Positions 34,348-42,543 are shown, counted from the first letter of the stretch. The stretch: 47,500 nt of DNA from Clostridiales bacterium (GCA_019410105.1 DXTB01000005.1:1-47500), one strand, 5' to 3'. Translations and numbers: made by a program. Notes: generated from the letters alone by a model not told the origin.

Positions 34348-34728
34348 TCAGCCCTCCTCCGCGGCACAGTGGGCCTCGTAGGCCGCCGCGTCCAGCAGCT
34401 CCTCCTCATCGGTCATCTGCTCCACCTGGATCAGCCAGGCCCCGTAGGGGGCCTCGTTCACCAGGGCGGGATTGTCCAGCAGCTCCTCGTTGACCGCCTT
34501 TACCACACCGGACACAGGGGAGAGCACGTCGGACACCGCCTTCACCGACTCCACATCGCCGAGGGCCTCCCCGGCGGTGACAGGGTCCCCCTCCTGGGGC
34601 AGGTTGACAAAGACGATATCCCCCAGGGCGTGCTGGGCGAAGTCGGTGAGGCCGACGGTGCAGACGCCGTCCTCCTCCTTGAGCCACTCGTGGGATTTGG
34701 TGTAGCGCAGTTCCTCGGGAATGTTCAT
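34348..34728 (-). CDS. gcvH: glycine cleavage system H protein
   Basis: Lipoyl carrier protein of the glycine cleavage complex, 126 aa. The lipoylated lysine is K63 in [17 protein letters not shown]. The fold markers [34 protein letters not shown] (residues about 11-44) are intact. It sits between gcvT (82-bp gap) and gcvPA (1-bp gap). It shuttles the aminomethyl and then dihydrolipoyl arm between GcvPAB, GcvT and LpdA. Confidence 0.97.
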   Translation of the reverse strand: MNIPEELRYTKSHEWLKEEDGVCTVGLTDFAQHALGDIVFVNLPQEGDPVTAGEALGDVESVKAVSDVLSPVSGVVKAVNEELLDNPALVNEAPYGAWLIQVEQMTDEEELLDAAAYEAHCAAEEG

Positions 34729-34810
34729 GGTGATAACCTCCTGTATAATTTAAGGTTGTTTTTATAAAATGAGCTGAAAAGGGGCGGCAGACGGCGTGGC
34801 CGGTTTGCCC

Positions 34811-35875
34811 TTATCCCCGCCGGTAGAAGGGCGTTTTGACCACCTGGGCGTCCACCCGGCGCCCCCGCACGTCCACCTGGAGCGGGGTGCCCGGCTCCTT
34901 GTACGCCGCGTCCACCAGGGCCAGGGCCACCGCCTGCCCCACCCAGGGGCAGTGGGTGCCGGAGGTGACCACGCCCACCTGCCGCCCGCCGTCGTACACC
35001 GGGCAGCCCTCCCGGGCGATGCCGCGCCCGGTCATCTGGAGGCCCACCCGGCGGCGGGACACGGGGCGGGCCCGCTCCAGGGCGGCCTTGCCGATGAAGT
35101 CGGGCTTCTCCAGCTTGACGAAGATGCCCAGCCCCGCCTCGTAGGGGTTGATGGAGGGAGAGAGCTCGTGGCCGTAGAGGGGCATGGCGGCCTCCAGCCG
35201 CAGGGTATCCCGGGCCCCCAGGCCGCAGGGGAGGGCCCCGGCGGCCGTCAGCGCGTCCCAAAGGGCGGGGGCGTCCGCCGGGGCGCAGTAGAGCTCAAAG
35301 CCGTCCTCGCCGGTGTACCCGGTGCGGGAGACCAGGCAGGGCCGGCCGTCCACCGTGCCGTGGAGCACGGCGGTGTAGTTCTTCGCCGGAAGGTCCGCCG
35401 TCAGGGTGCGCAGCAGCGCCTCCGCACCGGGCCCCTGGAGGGCGAGCTGGGCCGTCTGGTCGGAGAGATCCTCCAAAGTGCAGTCCCCGGACAGGTGGGC
35501 GGCCATCCAATCCCGGTCCTTGGCGGTGTTGGAGGCGTTGACCACCGCCAGCCAGGCCGTGTCCGAACAGCGGTAGACGATCAGATCGTCCACCACGCCT
35601 CCGTCCTCGTAGCACATGGGGGAATAGCGGGCCTGGCCGTCCGCCATGCCGGAAAAGTCGTTGGTCATGAGCCGGTTGAGGTTGGCCAGGGCGTCGGGGC
35701 CCCGGAGGAGCAGCTCTCCCATGTGGCTGACGTCGAACAGGCCGCAGCCGGTGCGCACGGCCCTGTGCTCGGCGATGACGCCGGAGTACTGCACCGGCAG
35801 CAGCCATCCGGCAAAGGGAACCAGCTTGCCCCCCGCCGCCGTGTGGCGGTCGTAGAGCGGAGTTTTGCGTTCCAT
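34811..35875 (-). CDS. gcvT: aminomethyltransferase (glycine cleavage T protein)
   Basis: Transfers the methylene group from GcvH-bound aminomethyl-lipoate to tetrahydrofolate, releasing ammonia. The 354-aa protein opens [27 protein letters not shown], followed by the folate-site [11 protein letters not shown] (about 50-60) and [14 protein letters not shown] (about 191-204), with the conserved Asp of this family at D95-D96 region. The start is ATG 35875, with AGGAGG at 8 nt; an ATG two codons earlier is too close to it. It is the first gene behind the glycine riboswitch terminator. Confidence 0.95.
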   Translation of the reverse strand: MERKTPLYDRHTAAGGKLVPFAGWLLPVQYSGVIAEHRAVRTGCGLFDVSHMGELLLRGPDALANLNRLMTNDFSGMADGQARYSPMCYEDGGVVDDLIVYRCSDTAWLAVVNASNTAKDRDWMAAHLSGDCTLEDLSDQTAQLALQGPGAEALLRTLTADLPAKNYTAVLHGTVDGRPCLVSRTGYTGEDGFELYCAPADAPALWDALTAAGALPCGLGARDTLRLEAAMPLYGHELSPSINPYEAGLGIFVKLEKPDFIGKAALERARPVSRRRVGLQMTGRGIAREGCPVYDGGRQVGVVTSGTHCPWVGQAVALALVDAAYKEPGTPLQVDVRGRRVDAQVVKTPFYRRG

Positions 35876-35903
35876 TTCCATGCCCTCCTTTAAAATTGGG
35901 GTC

Positions 35904-35934
35904 AAAAAAAGCGCATGGCAATGCTGCCATGCGC
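35904..35934 (-). terminator. riboswitch expression-platform terminator
   Basis: Arms 35911-35920 and 35925-35934 (GCGCATGGCA with TGCCATGCGC), then seven T on the minus strand, placed between the second glycine aptamer and the gcvT ribosome site. Readthrough is presumably set by glycine binding. Confidence 0.9.
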
Positions 35935-36080
35935 CTCTGTTCGGTTGCCTGAGAGTTTTGCCCCCGTCGGCGCGGACTGCGGTCCGCTTTCCAGAGCCTC
36001 GTCCGGGGCCGGTCCTTCTGCCTGAGAGATCACTGCGCTGCCCCTTCGGCGGCGGCGGTGTGCCGCGCTCTCCCCACCCC
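35935..36080 (-). promoter_or_regulatory. tandem glycine riboswitch
   Basis: Two glycine aptamers in series upstream of gcvT. Each has the conserved core CTCTCAGGCA (minus strand, 36028-36019 and 35955-35946) after a GAAGGGGCA- or GACGGGGGCA-type segment, followed by the AAGGACCGG-like or AACCGAACAG 3' side. The second aptamer's P1 strands are CTCTG and CAGAG. Known gcvT switches are usually activated by glycine; direction here is inferred. Confidence 0.95.
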
Positions 36081-36123
36081 ATCATCCGACCATATGAACT
36101 TCAGTAGGACTTCTATACTTTAT

Positions 36124-36152
36124 AGTATACGGGACGGAGGGGAAAATGTCAA
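36124..36152 (-). promoter_or_regulatory. sigma-A promoter of the gcv operon
   Basis: Minus-strand TTGACA (36152-36147), 17 bp, TATACT (36129-36124): essentially consensus. Its -35 box overlaps the last codon of the upstream membrane gene. The start near 36117 leaves about 37 nt before the first aptamer. Confidence 0.9.
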
Positions 36153-36754
36153 CTACCTTCTGCCGGGGAGTGGAGGGCGGCCTCTCCCCGGTGCTTCCCC
36201 CGGCAGATAAGCTGGGTCATGGTGCCCATAGGGCAATACACACACCATGAGCGGGGTTTGAAAAGCACCATTGTGACCAGCCCCAGCACCGTAGAGGTGA
36301 GCATGACGCTGTAAAAGCCAAAGGCGAATTGGGCCACGCCGGGGGAAAAGAGGGTTCCATAGTAGGCCCAGTGCCAAGGCAGCCGGAACGTCCAAAGCAG
36401 AGTGACGGCCTGGCGCAGCTCCTGCGCGCCGGCAAAGACCAGATATGTGCTCCAGAGCATCTGGAAGAACATCAGCAGAAAAAAGCCCAAAAACCCGTAG
36501 CGGAACGCCCTGCTTTTCATCCACCGGGGAATATCGGCCCGCCGGGAGAGGCCGAAGCGTCCACCCAGCAGGCTGAACAACTGTCCCCGTCCACAAAAGC
36601 GGTTGCAGTAGCCCTTATCCCCGCCCGCAAAGGCGATGACCAGAGGGATGAAAAAGCAGAGGAGGCCCAACCAGGCAAAGAGGATGTTGAAGAAGCCCAA
36701 CACCAGATAGAGGAGAGAGGCGATCCAGAGGAAGTCATACCAGCGCTTTTTCAT
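36149..36754 (-). CDS. NapH-like membrane 4Fe-4S protein
   Basis: A 201-aa protein with about five TM helices and two short cysteine motifs, CNRFCGRGQLF (about 48-58) and WCVYCPMGTMTQ (about 172-183). These resemble the paired CxxxCP-type clusters of NapH/NosR/CcoG-like polyferredoxin membrane proteins, though each motif here has only two or three Cys. The start is ATG 36754, overlapping the ferredoxin stop by 4 nt. Probably an electron-transfer membrane partner of the small ferredoxin encoded just upstream. The true electron donor and acceptor are not visible. Confidence 0.78.
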   Translation of the reverse strand: MKKRWYDFLWIASLLYLVLGFFNILFAWLGLLCFFIPLVIAFAGGDKGYCNRFCGRGQLFSLLGGRFGLSRRADIPRWMKSRAFRYGFLGFFLLMFFQMLWSTYLVFAGAQELRQAVTLLWTFRLPWHWAYYGTLFSPGVAQFAFGFYSVMLTSTVLGLVTMVLFKPRSWCVYCPMGTMTQLICRGKHRGEAALHSPAEGS

Positions 36755-36960
36755 GGGCGATTCTCCTCCAGTGTAATTATGGTAGCCGGGCACTCCGCCG
36801 CGCACTTGCCGCAGCCGACGCATCGGTCTGCATCCACCCGGGCTGTGATACCGTTCCAGATTCGGATGGCGGAGAGGGGACAGACGCGGACACAGCAGCC
36901 GCAGGCCACGCAATCCGCCCCGATCTTTGCCGTTCTTCGGTGGTGTTTTCGCAAATCCAT
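36751..36960 (-). CDS. 2[4Fe-4S] ferredoxin-like protein
   Basis: A 69-aa protein with two complete cluster motifs, CVACGCCVRVCP (about 17-28) and CVGCGKCAAECP (about 48-59), each CxxCxxCxxxCP, so it should bind two [4Fe-4S] clusters. An Arg/His-rich N-terminus (MDLRKHHRRTAK) precedes them. I start it at ATG 36960; the in-frame stretch above it (to 37071) lacks homology. Its stop overlaps the start of the NapH-like gene (ATGA), so both form a two-gene redox unit. Confidence 0.88.
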   Translation of the reverse strand: MDLRKHHRRTAKIGADCVACGCCVRVCPLSAIRIWNGITARVDADRCVGCGKCAAECPATIITLEENRP

Positions 36961-37015
36961 AGGCAACCCCCTTACTGAGATGCGCCCAGTATAGGGGATG
37001 GACGGGGCTGCCGTC

Positions 37016-37040
37016 TGTGATAAACTCACACAGATGTGAG
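37016..37040. promoter_or_regulatory. overlapping inverted repeats upstream of the ferredoxin gene
   Basis: TGTGA-N5-TCACA (37016-37030) overlaps CTCACA-N4-TGTGAG (37025-37040), about 56-80 bp upstream of the ferredoxin start. They resemble CRP/FNR-family half sites but the spacing (5 or 4, not 6) is atypical. Operator status is a guess. Confidence 0.4.
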
Positions 37041-37119
37041 GAAGTGTACGGCCTGCCGTTCGGGGCGGCATCTGGCGCGGGCCATTTTTCCGATGACAGA
37101 TGCCCCATGTAACGCAAAG

Positions 37120-37149
37120 GCGCCGCAGACTGAAACCAATCTGCGGCGC
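37120..37149 (-). terminator. hairpin after the lipoprotein gene
   Basis: GCGCCGCAGA (37120-37129) pairs with TCTGCGGCGC (37140-37149), 9 bp beyond the lipoprotein stop. The minus-strand downstream run is only CCTTTGCGTT, so it is a moderate terminator. Confidence 0.55.
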
Positions 37150-37157
37150 ATGTGTAC

Positions 37158-37841
37158 TCAGAAGTTGTAGTCAAGGATCAGCCAGTCCAGGTCGCTGAAA
37201 TCCTGCTCATCCAGGGACCAGTAGTTGTCGTCGCCCAGGGTGATCTGCACCACCTTGCTCTGGGCCTCCAGATACTCCGCCTCGGGCAGCTTTTCCAAGG
37301 TCAGGTCGATGACCAGGCGGCACCACTCCGCGTCATAAGCGGCGTACTCCTCATCGGTCATGGAGTCCACATCCTGGCTGTAGAGAGCTTCGGCACGGGC
37401 GTCGGGGGTGTCGCCCCACAGGGCCTCGGCAACCCGGTCAAATACGTCCAGAGGCTCCACAGTGACTTTGACGCCGAAGGTGCCGTCGTCCACCTCCGTG
37501 GCGGTATCCACGGTGTACTTGGCCTTGGCGTAGACCTGCTTATACATGTCAACTACCTCGGCCTTGAGTTCGTCGGTCAGGTCGTCGATCAGGAAGGCGG
37601 AGGCGAAAAAGTCAGCCTCGGTCTCCAGGCTGGACAGGTAGGTTTCCTCAGCCTCATTCTCGGTAATGTCGATCAGCTCCAGGAAGTCGGGATCATAAAC
37701 GCCTTTGTAGTTCTCGTCCAGAATACCCTGAACATACGTGGTGGCATCGTCGGCGCTGAGACCGCCGCTGCAGGCGGAAAGGGATAGGACGAAGGTGAGG
37801 GACAGAGCGGCTGCGGTAACACGTTTCCAGATTTTGCGCAT
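37158..37841 (-). CDS. secreted lipoprotein of unknown function
   Basis: A 227-aa protein with a lipoprotein signal peptide: MRKIWKR, a hydrophobic core, and lipobox LSAC with Cys at 24. The mature part is acidic and repeats a fold-like pattern DATTYVQGILDENYKGVYDPDF ... ITENEAEETYLSSLE. No catalytic motif is visible; the family may be one of the DUF lipoproteins common in Clostridia. Single gene; the AT-rich 60 bp upstream should hold the promoter. Located on the outer face of the membrane. Confidence 0.8.
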   Translation of the reverse strand: MRKIWKRVTAAALSLTFVLSLSACSGGLSADDATTYVQGILDENYKGVYDPDFLELIDITENEAEETYLSSLETEADFFASAFLIDDLTDELKAEVVDMYKQVYAKAKYTVDTATEVDDGTFGVKVTVEPLDVFDRVAEALWGDTPDARAEALYSQDVDSMTDEEYAAYDAEWCRLVIDLTLEKLPEAEYLEAQSKVVQITLGDDNYWSLDEQDFSDLDWLILDYNF

Positions 37842-37951
37842 AGGGGTTCCTCGCTTTCTCTTCTCTTTTTTGGGTTCCGGTTCTCTTTATTTTATATAGT
37901 ACGCGCCGGGGCGCGGACCGGATGGGGAACGGCCTGCGGCGGAATTGCCGC

Positions 37952-37973
37952 AGCAAAGCCCATGGGCTTTGCT
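37952..37973. repeat. 22-bp perfect palindrome
   Basis: Perfect self-complementary sequence centred on CCATGG, 20 bp beyond the dipeptidase stop and directly after a second inverted repeat (CTGCGGC/GCCGCAG, 37934-37953). Could help end the dipeptidase transcript; no T-run follows. Confidence 0.6.
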
Positions 37974-37993
37974 CAAGGGGGCTGAAGGCGGAC

Positions 37994-39400
37994 TCAGCCG
38001 CACAGGTCGATGATGGCCTGGGTAAAGATCTTGGCGGCGGTGAGCTGGTCGGCAATGCAGGTGTGCTCGTCGGCGCCGTGCATGTTGCCGTTAAAGCCGG
38101 GCATACAGCAGCCGAAAGCCACGCCGCCGGGAATATCGTGGACGTAGGTGCCTCCGCCAATGGCCAGGCACTCCCCCTTGTAGTCGGTGTACTGCTCGTA
38201 GCACTTGAGCAGGGCCTTGACCAGCGGGGAGTCAGCGGGGGTGTGGTGGGGAGCGTCCATCTCGCCGGAGACGGAAAAGCCAAACTTGGAAAAAGATGCC
38301 TCTGCGGCGGTGCGGCAGTTCTCATCGTTGGCGCAGATGGGTACCCGGCTGTCAAACTGGCCCTCCAGGCCGGTGCCGGTGACGGTCAGCAGGGAAAAGG
38401 CCAGGGTCAGCGCCCCGGACAGCTCATCGGACTGGGCGATGCCCAGGGCCTTGCCGGCGCAGTCGCCGTGGGGGAAGAGGGCGTTGAGCGCGTGGAGGGC
38501 GGCGGTGGAGCCCACCTTGGCCAGGGGAAGGGAGCAGAGCAGATGGAGCAGGCCGGTGATGGCGTTGACGCCCTCCTCCGGCAGGGAGGCGTGGGCGCCC
38601 TTGCCGCGGCAGAGGATGTGCAGGCTGTCCCCCTCCTCGCGCAGCTCGTAGCGCACGCCGGTCTCGGCGGCGGCCCGGTCGCAATAGGGGCGGGCGGCCC
38701 CGGCGGACAGGCCGGCCACCAAGCACTCGGCCTCCGGCGGGAGCACGTTGATGCGGAAGCCGCCGCGGAACTCGGTCACCCGGGGGGTGGCGGTCTCCGC
38801 GGGCCAGGACTTGGTGAACACCGGCTTATAGCTGCCCTTCTCGATGTTGATGAGGGGGAACTCCGCGTCGGGGGAGAAGGCATAGGGGGCGTAGGGCTCC
38901 CGGGCGTAGTAGTAGGCGATGTCGCTGGAACCGCTCTCCTCGTCGGTGCCCATCAGCAGGCGGGCGTTGCGCCGGAGGGGGACGCCCAGCTCCTTCACGG
39001 CCTTCATGGCCAGCAGGACAGCGGCCACGGGGCCCTTGTCATCGTCGGTGCCCCGGCCGTAGAGCATGCCGTCCACCTCCTTGGGCACATAGGGCTCCGT
39101 CACTGTCCAGCCGGTGCCCTCGCCCACCACGTCCAGGTGGCAGAGAATGTGAAGGGCGGTCTCCTTGTCGTTGAGATCGGCGGTGCCCACGTAGTTATCG
39201 TAGTTGCGGGTGGCAAAGCCCAGCTCTTCGGCCAGCTTCAGACCCTCCGCCAGGGCGGCGGCGGGGCCGGGGCCGAAGGGCATGCCAGGCAAGGGCTCCT
39301 CCCGCACGCTGCGAATGCGTACCAGCCGGGAGATGGCCTCCACCAGCTCAGCCCGGCGCTCAGGGGCGTCAAAATAGGCGTTGATTTTTTCCTCGTACAT
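37994..39400 (-). CDS. M20-family dipeptidase (PepV-like)
   Basis: Zinc dipeptidase, 468 aa, the usual length of PepV. Metal and catalytic residues are visible in HILCHLDVVGEG (about 85-96), GRGTDDDKGP (about 116-125) and LMGTDEESGSSD (about 150-161), with the late His-bearing block MPGFNGNMHGADEH (about 436-449). Members cleave Xaa-Xaa dipeptides, including beta-Ala-His and some D-Xaa forms. ATG 39400 has AGGAGG about 10 nt upstream, inside the preceding regulator gene, which ends 4 nt before. Co-transcription with the YheO-type regulator suggests autogenous control. Confidence 0.88.
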   Translation of the reverse strand: MYEEKINAYFDAPERRAELVEAISRLVRIRSVREEPLPGMPFGPGPAAALAEGLKLAEELGFATRNYDNYVGTADLNDKETALHILCHLDVVGEGTGWTVTEPYVPKEVDGMLYGRGTDDDKGPVAAVLLAMKAVKELGVPLRRNARLLMGTDEESGSSDIAYYYAREPYAPYAFSPDAEFPLINIEKGSYKPVFTKSWPAETATPRVTEFRGGFRINVLPPEAECLVAGLSAGAARPYCDRAAAETGVRYELREEGDSLHILCRGKGAHASLPEEGVNAITGLLHLLCSLPLAKVGSTAALHALNALFPHGDCAGKALGIAQSDELSGALTLAFSLLTVTGTGLEGQFDSRVPICANDENCRTAAEASFSKFGFSVSGEMDAPHHTPADSPLVKALLKCYEQYTDYKGECLAIGGGTYVHDIPGGVAFGCCMPGFNGNMHGADEHTCIADQLTAAKIFTQAIIDLCG

Positions 39401-39404
39401 GGCG

Positions 39405-40052
39405 TTATTCCTCCTCGCTCTCCTCCGCATGGGCGCCGGTCAGCTCACCCAGGTATTTATAGACCGTATACCGGGAGACCTGGAGCCGCTTGGCCACAAA
39501 AGGCACCGACTTGCGGAAGGAGAAAGCGTTCTTTTGGTCCAGAAGGGCGATGATCTTCATCCGGTCCCGCTTGTTCAGGGCGCTGACCGGCTTGCCAACG
39601 GCGGCCAGACACTCGTCAAAGACATCGGCCAGACGGCTGTCCCCGCCGTGCCACAGGGCGCTCTGAAGGTCGGCCTCCGCGCTCATGAGGTCCACCAGAA
39701 TGCGGTTGGCGTACACCAGGGAGCTGTAGTCGAAGTTGATGCCAAGGGCCAGGTTGTATCCCTCCCCGATGAGGTGGAAGGTGCTGCTCTTGATCTGCTG
39801 GCCCGATGGGGTGGTGGCGTAGAGATTGACGAAGTCGGTTACCAGAGCGTCCTCGTCCAGCTCCTTGGCGGTGCCCAGGATGTCCAGGGTGGAGCCCACG
39901 GTCCGGCCGGAGACGTGCCCGTTGTAGATGGACAGGATGGGGTGGCGGGGGTCCCCCATGTCGTGGACCAGGGTCTCACAGGTGGAGCCGAACATCTCCG
40001 CGATGCCGCGGGCCGTCCGGTCCAGAAATTCAAAGGCTTCCTCACGATCCAT
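39405..40052 (-). CDS. YheO-type PAS/HTH transcriptional regulator
   Basis: A 215-aa regulator with an N-terminal YheO-like PAS domain (EMFGSTCETLVHDMGDPRHPILSIYNGHVSGR, about 19-50) and a C-terminal helix-turn-helix (VPFVAKRLQVSRYTVYKYLGEL, about 183-204), the order of the DauR/YheO family. In Escherichia coli DauR controls D-arginine catabolism. The start is ATG 40052, with AAGGAG upstream; a longer frame from 40115 crosses the promoter. It leads a two-gene operon with the dipeptidase. A link to D-amino acids or dipeptides is an inference. Confidence 0.85.
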   Translation of the reverse strand: MDREEAFEFLDRTARGIAEMFGSTCETLVHDMGDPRHPILSIYNGHVSGRTVGSTLDILGTAKELDEDALVTDFVNLYATTPSGQQIKSSTFHLIGEGYNLALGINFDYSSLVYANRILVDLMSAEADLQSALWHGGDSRLADVFDECLAAVGKPVSALNKRDRMKIIALLDQKNAFSFRKSVPFVAKRLQVSRYTVYKYLGELTGAHAEESEEE

Positions 40053-40086
40053 TGCCACAGCTCCTTTCCAGCAAACGATCAACCTT

Positions 40087-40115
40087 ATTCTAACCGGACG
40101 CCGGGGAAAAAGCAA
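40087..40115 (-). promoter_or_regulatory. sigma-A promoter of the regulator-dipeptidase operon
   Basis: Minus-strand TTGCTT (40115-40110), 17 bp, TAGAAT (40092-40087). Divergent to the NiaR promoter, whose -35 box starts 6 bp away. Confidence 0.65.
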
Positions 40116-40120
40116 GATGA

Positions 40121-40149
40121 TTTACAGATGGAGCGGGAACTGGTATACT
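40121..40149 (+). promoter_or_regulatory. sigma-A promoter of the NiaR gene
   Basis: TTTACA (40121-40126), 17 bp, TATACT (40144-40149), about 26 bp before the ATG. Confidence 0.75.
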
Positions 40150-40174
40150 GGGAGAAGAAAGGGGGAATTGTCAC

Positions 40175-40696
40175 ATGTCAATGTCAGCCGCGCAGGCCAG
40201 GAGGCAGGCCGTGGCCCAGGCGCTGGAGGAGGCTGTGGGGCCGGTGAGCGCCGCCGCCTTGGCCGAGCGCTTCTCCGTCAGCCGGCAGATCATCGTGGGC
40301 GATGTGGCCCTGCTCCGGGCCGGAGGGACGGATATCCTGGCCACGCCCCGGGGGTATCTCCTGGGCGGACGGGGAGGCGGCGTGGAGCGCACCGTGGCCT
40401 GTGTTCACGCTCCGGAGGAGATGGAGCGGGAGCTCAACGCCATCGTGGACGCCGGGGGCGAGGTGGTGGACGTAATCGTGGAGCACCCGGTTTACGGCCA
40501 GCTCACCGGACTGCTGGGGGTGCGCTCCCGGTACGACGTGGCTGAGTTCGTCCGGCGGGTGGAGGAGCACGGAGCCCGTCCGCTCTCAGCATTGACCGGC
40601 GGAATCCACCTGCACACGGTTCGCTGCCCGGATGAGAAAACGTTCCGCAGAGTGAGGAAATCACTGGAAGCTGAGAACTTTTTGCTTAATATGTGA
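40175..40696 (+). CDS. niaR: NiaR-type nicotinate-responsive repressor
   Basis: A 173-aa transcription factor with an N-terminal HTH_11 (AAALAERFSVSRQIIVGDVALLRAGG) and a C-terminal 3H domain. The metal/ligand histidines are in ACVHAPEEM (about 77), VEHPVYGQL (about 104) and GGIHLHTVRC (about 144-146). The family represses NAD-salvage and niacin-transport genes when nicotinate is plentiful. No nad or niacin gene lies in this window, so it acts elsewhere or controls itself. ATG 40175 has AAGGGGG at 9 nt. Confidence 0.9.
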   Translation: MSMSAAQARRQAVAQALEEAVGPVSAAALAERFSVSRQIIVGDVALLRAGGTDILATPRGYLLGGRGGGVERTVACVHAPEEMERELNAIVDAGGEVVDVIVEHPVYGQLTGLLGVRSRYDVAEFVRRVEEHGARPLSALTGGIHLHTVRCPDEKTFRRVRKSLEAENFLLNM

Positions 40697-40747
40697 AATT
40701 TGACTTACTAAAGTGTGATGGTATATATTAAATTTGACGAAAAAGTA

Positions 40748-40776
40748 TTGCCAAATTGTAAATGATGGTGTATCAT
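40748..40776 (+). promoter_or_regulatory. sigma-A promoter of the first nhaC gene
   Basis: TTGCCA (40748-40753), 17 bp, TATCAT (40771-40776), placing the start at about 40783, at the 5' edge of a conserved hairpin. Confidence 0.75.
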
Positions 40777-40782
40777 AAGGTA

Positions 40783-40816
40783 CGAATCCTAGGGTTGGGG
40801 AGGCTTTTAGGATTCG
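40783..40816 (+). promoter_or_regulatory. conserved 5'-leader hairpin, copy 1
   Basis: A 9-bp perfect stem CGAATCCTA/TAGGATTCG encloses a 16-base loop with GGGTTGGGGAGGC. The same element precedes the second nhaC gene (42664-42694). It would form the very 5' end of the mRNA, ahead of the ribosome site. Possible cation-responsive or stability element; no known class could be confirmed. Confidence 0.65.
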
Positions 40817-40838
40817 CATTAAAAAAGGGAGGGTTATT

Positions 40839-42500
40839 ATGAACTCACCACGCATGAGACGCTTTGGGAAACTCTTGCTCGTCGTATTCGCCCTTGCATG
40901 TGTTCTTACCACAGCCGCATTCGCAGAAGGTGACGCTGAGGTTGTCAGCGCGGTTCACGGTACCATCGCGTCCCTGCTGCCGCCCGTCGTGGCCATCGGC
41001 CTGGCGCTGATCACCAAGGAAGTCTACTCGTCGCTGTTCCTGGGTATCCTGGTTGGCTGCTTCCTGCAGGTCAACGGCAATCCCATCGACGCGTTCCAGT
41101 TCTTTGTCAGCCACCTGTGCTCCAATGCCGGCGGCAACATGGGTATCCTGATGTTCCTGGTCATCCTGGGCACCATGGTGGCCCTGATGATCCGGGCCGG
41201 CGGCTCCAAGGCCTACGGCGACTGGGCTGTGTCCCACATCAAGACCAAATCCGGCGCCCTGTGGTCCACCTTCATCCTGGCGATTGTGCTGGGTGTGGAT
41301 GACTACTTCAACAACCTGACCACCGGCAACGTGATGCGCCCCGTGGCCGACGGCCACCACATCTCCCGCGCCAAGCTGTCCTACATGTGCGATGCCACTG
41401 CGGCGCCTGTGTGTATCATGATGCCCGTCTCCTCCTGGGCGGCGGCCGTTACCGGCGTAATCGGCAATGAGGAGGTCGGCTTCCAGATCTTCCTGCGGGC
41501 CATCCCCTTCAACTACTACGCCATCCTGACCCTGGTGTTCATCATTGTGATGACCTGCCTCAACATCGACTACGGCCCCATGCGCACCCACGAGCTCAAC
41601 GCCGCCAAGGGCGACCTCTATACCACGCCTGAGCGTCCCTTTGAGAATGCCGCTGAGATGAAGTTTAATCCCGATGGCAAGGTCATCGACCTGGTCATTC
41701 CTGTTATTATCCTGATCATCGGCTGCGTGTCCTCGATGATCTATGTGGGCTTCCAGAACGGAGGCCATGACCTCATCACCGCCTTTGCCAACACCTCCGC
41801 CTTTGACGCCCTGCCTCTGGGCTCTCTGATCGCCCTGATCATCAACATGATTTATTTCATGGTGCGCCGCTCCATGAAGTTCACCGAACTGATGGACTGC
41901 CTGCCCGAGGGCTTCAAGCAGATGGTGCCCGCCATCCTGATCCTGTGCCTGGCCTGGACCATCGGCGACGTGACCAAGGGCCTTGGTGCCCCCGAGTTTG
42001 TGGCCGGCATCGTGAAGAACCTCAGCGGCAGCCTGTATGCCCTGCTGCCCGCCGTAGTGTTCATCATCGCCGCGTTCCTGGGTTTCGCCACCGGTACCTC
42101 CTGGGGCACCTTCTCCATCCTGCTGCCCATCGTCATCCCGGTGTTCTCCGGCGGTACTCCTGCTGTGGATCTGACCGTGGGTGACCTGAACAACAACCTG
42201 CTGATGATCTCCATCGCTGCCACTTTGGGCGGCGCGGTTATGGGCGACCACTGCTCTCCCATCTCCGACACCACGATCATGGCGTCCTCCGGCGCTCAGT
42301 GCTACCACCTGAACCACGTGGCCACTCAGTTGCCCTACGCTGTGACCGTCGCGGTTGTGGCCTTCGTCAACTATATCATCACCGCGTTTATCCAGGTTCC
42401 CTTCATCTGCCTGCCCATCGCCATTGTCTCTATGGTGCTTGTCATGCTGGTGATCGGCAAGGTCAACCACTCCATGAACGCCCACTCTCAGCGCGATTAA
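40839..42500 (+). CDS. nhaC: NhaC-type Na+/H+ antiporter, copy 1
   Basis: A 553-aa membrane protein with about 12 TM helices of the NhaC antiporter family. It starts with a signal-like hydrophobic segment (FGKLLLVVFALACVLTTAAFA) before the core, unusual for an NhaC. Family motifs include ALITKEVYSSLFLGILVG (about 58-75), VLGVDDYFNNLTTGNVMRPV (about 151-170), FATGTSWGTFSILLPIVIPV (about 417-436) and MGDHCSPISDTTIMAS (about 468-483), the last with the charged residues of the ion path. Members exchange Na+ for H+, or a carboxylate/amino acid in some branches. ATG has GGGAGG upstream. A near-identical paralogue lies immediately downstream. Confidence 0.9.
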   Translation: MNSPRMRRFGKLLLVVFALACVLTTAAFAEGDAEVVSAVHGTIASLLPPVVAIGLALITKEVYSSLFLGILVGCFLQVNGNPIDAFQFFVSHLCSNAGGNMGILMFLVILGTMVALMIRAGGSKAYGDWAVSHIKTKSGALWSTFILAIVLGVDDYFNNLTTGNVMRPVADGHHISRAKLSYMCDATAAPVCIMMPVSSWAAAVTGVIGNEEVGFQIFLRAIPFNYYAILTLVFIIVMTCLNIDYGPMRTHELNAAKGDLYTTPERPFENAAEMKFNPDGKVIDLVIPVIILIIGCVSSMIYVGFQNGGHDLITAFANTSAFDALPLGSLIALIINMIYFMVRRSMKFTELMDCLPEGFKQMVPAILILCLAWTIGDVTKGLGAPEFVAGIVKNLSGSLYALLPAVVFIIAAFLGFATGTSWGTFSILLPIVIPVFSGGTPAVDLTVGDLNNNLLMISIAATLGGAVMGDHCSPISDTTIMASSGAQCYHLNHVATQLPYAVTVAVVAFVNYIITAFIQVPFICLPIAIVSMVLVMLVIGKVNHSMNAHSQRD

Positions 42501-42509
42501 CTCTTACAT

Positions 42510-42543
42510 AAAAAACCCCCCGCTCTGGAGCGGGGGGTTTTTT
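42510..42543 (+). terminator. intrinsic terminator after nhaC copy 1
   Basis: A 16-bp stem (42510-42525 with 42528-42543) with A- and T-runs and a GC-rich core, 10 bp beyond the stop. It separates the two nhaC transcripts. Confidence 0.93.
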
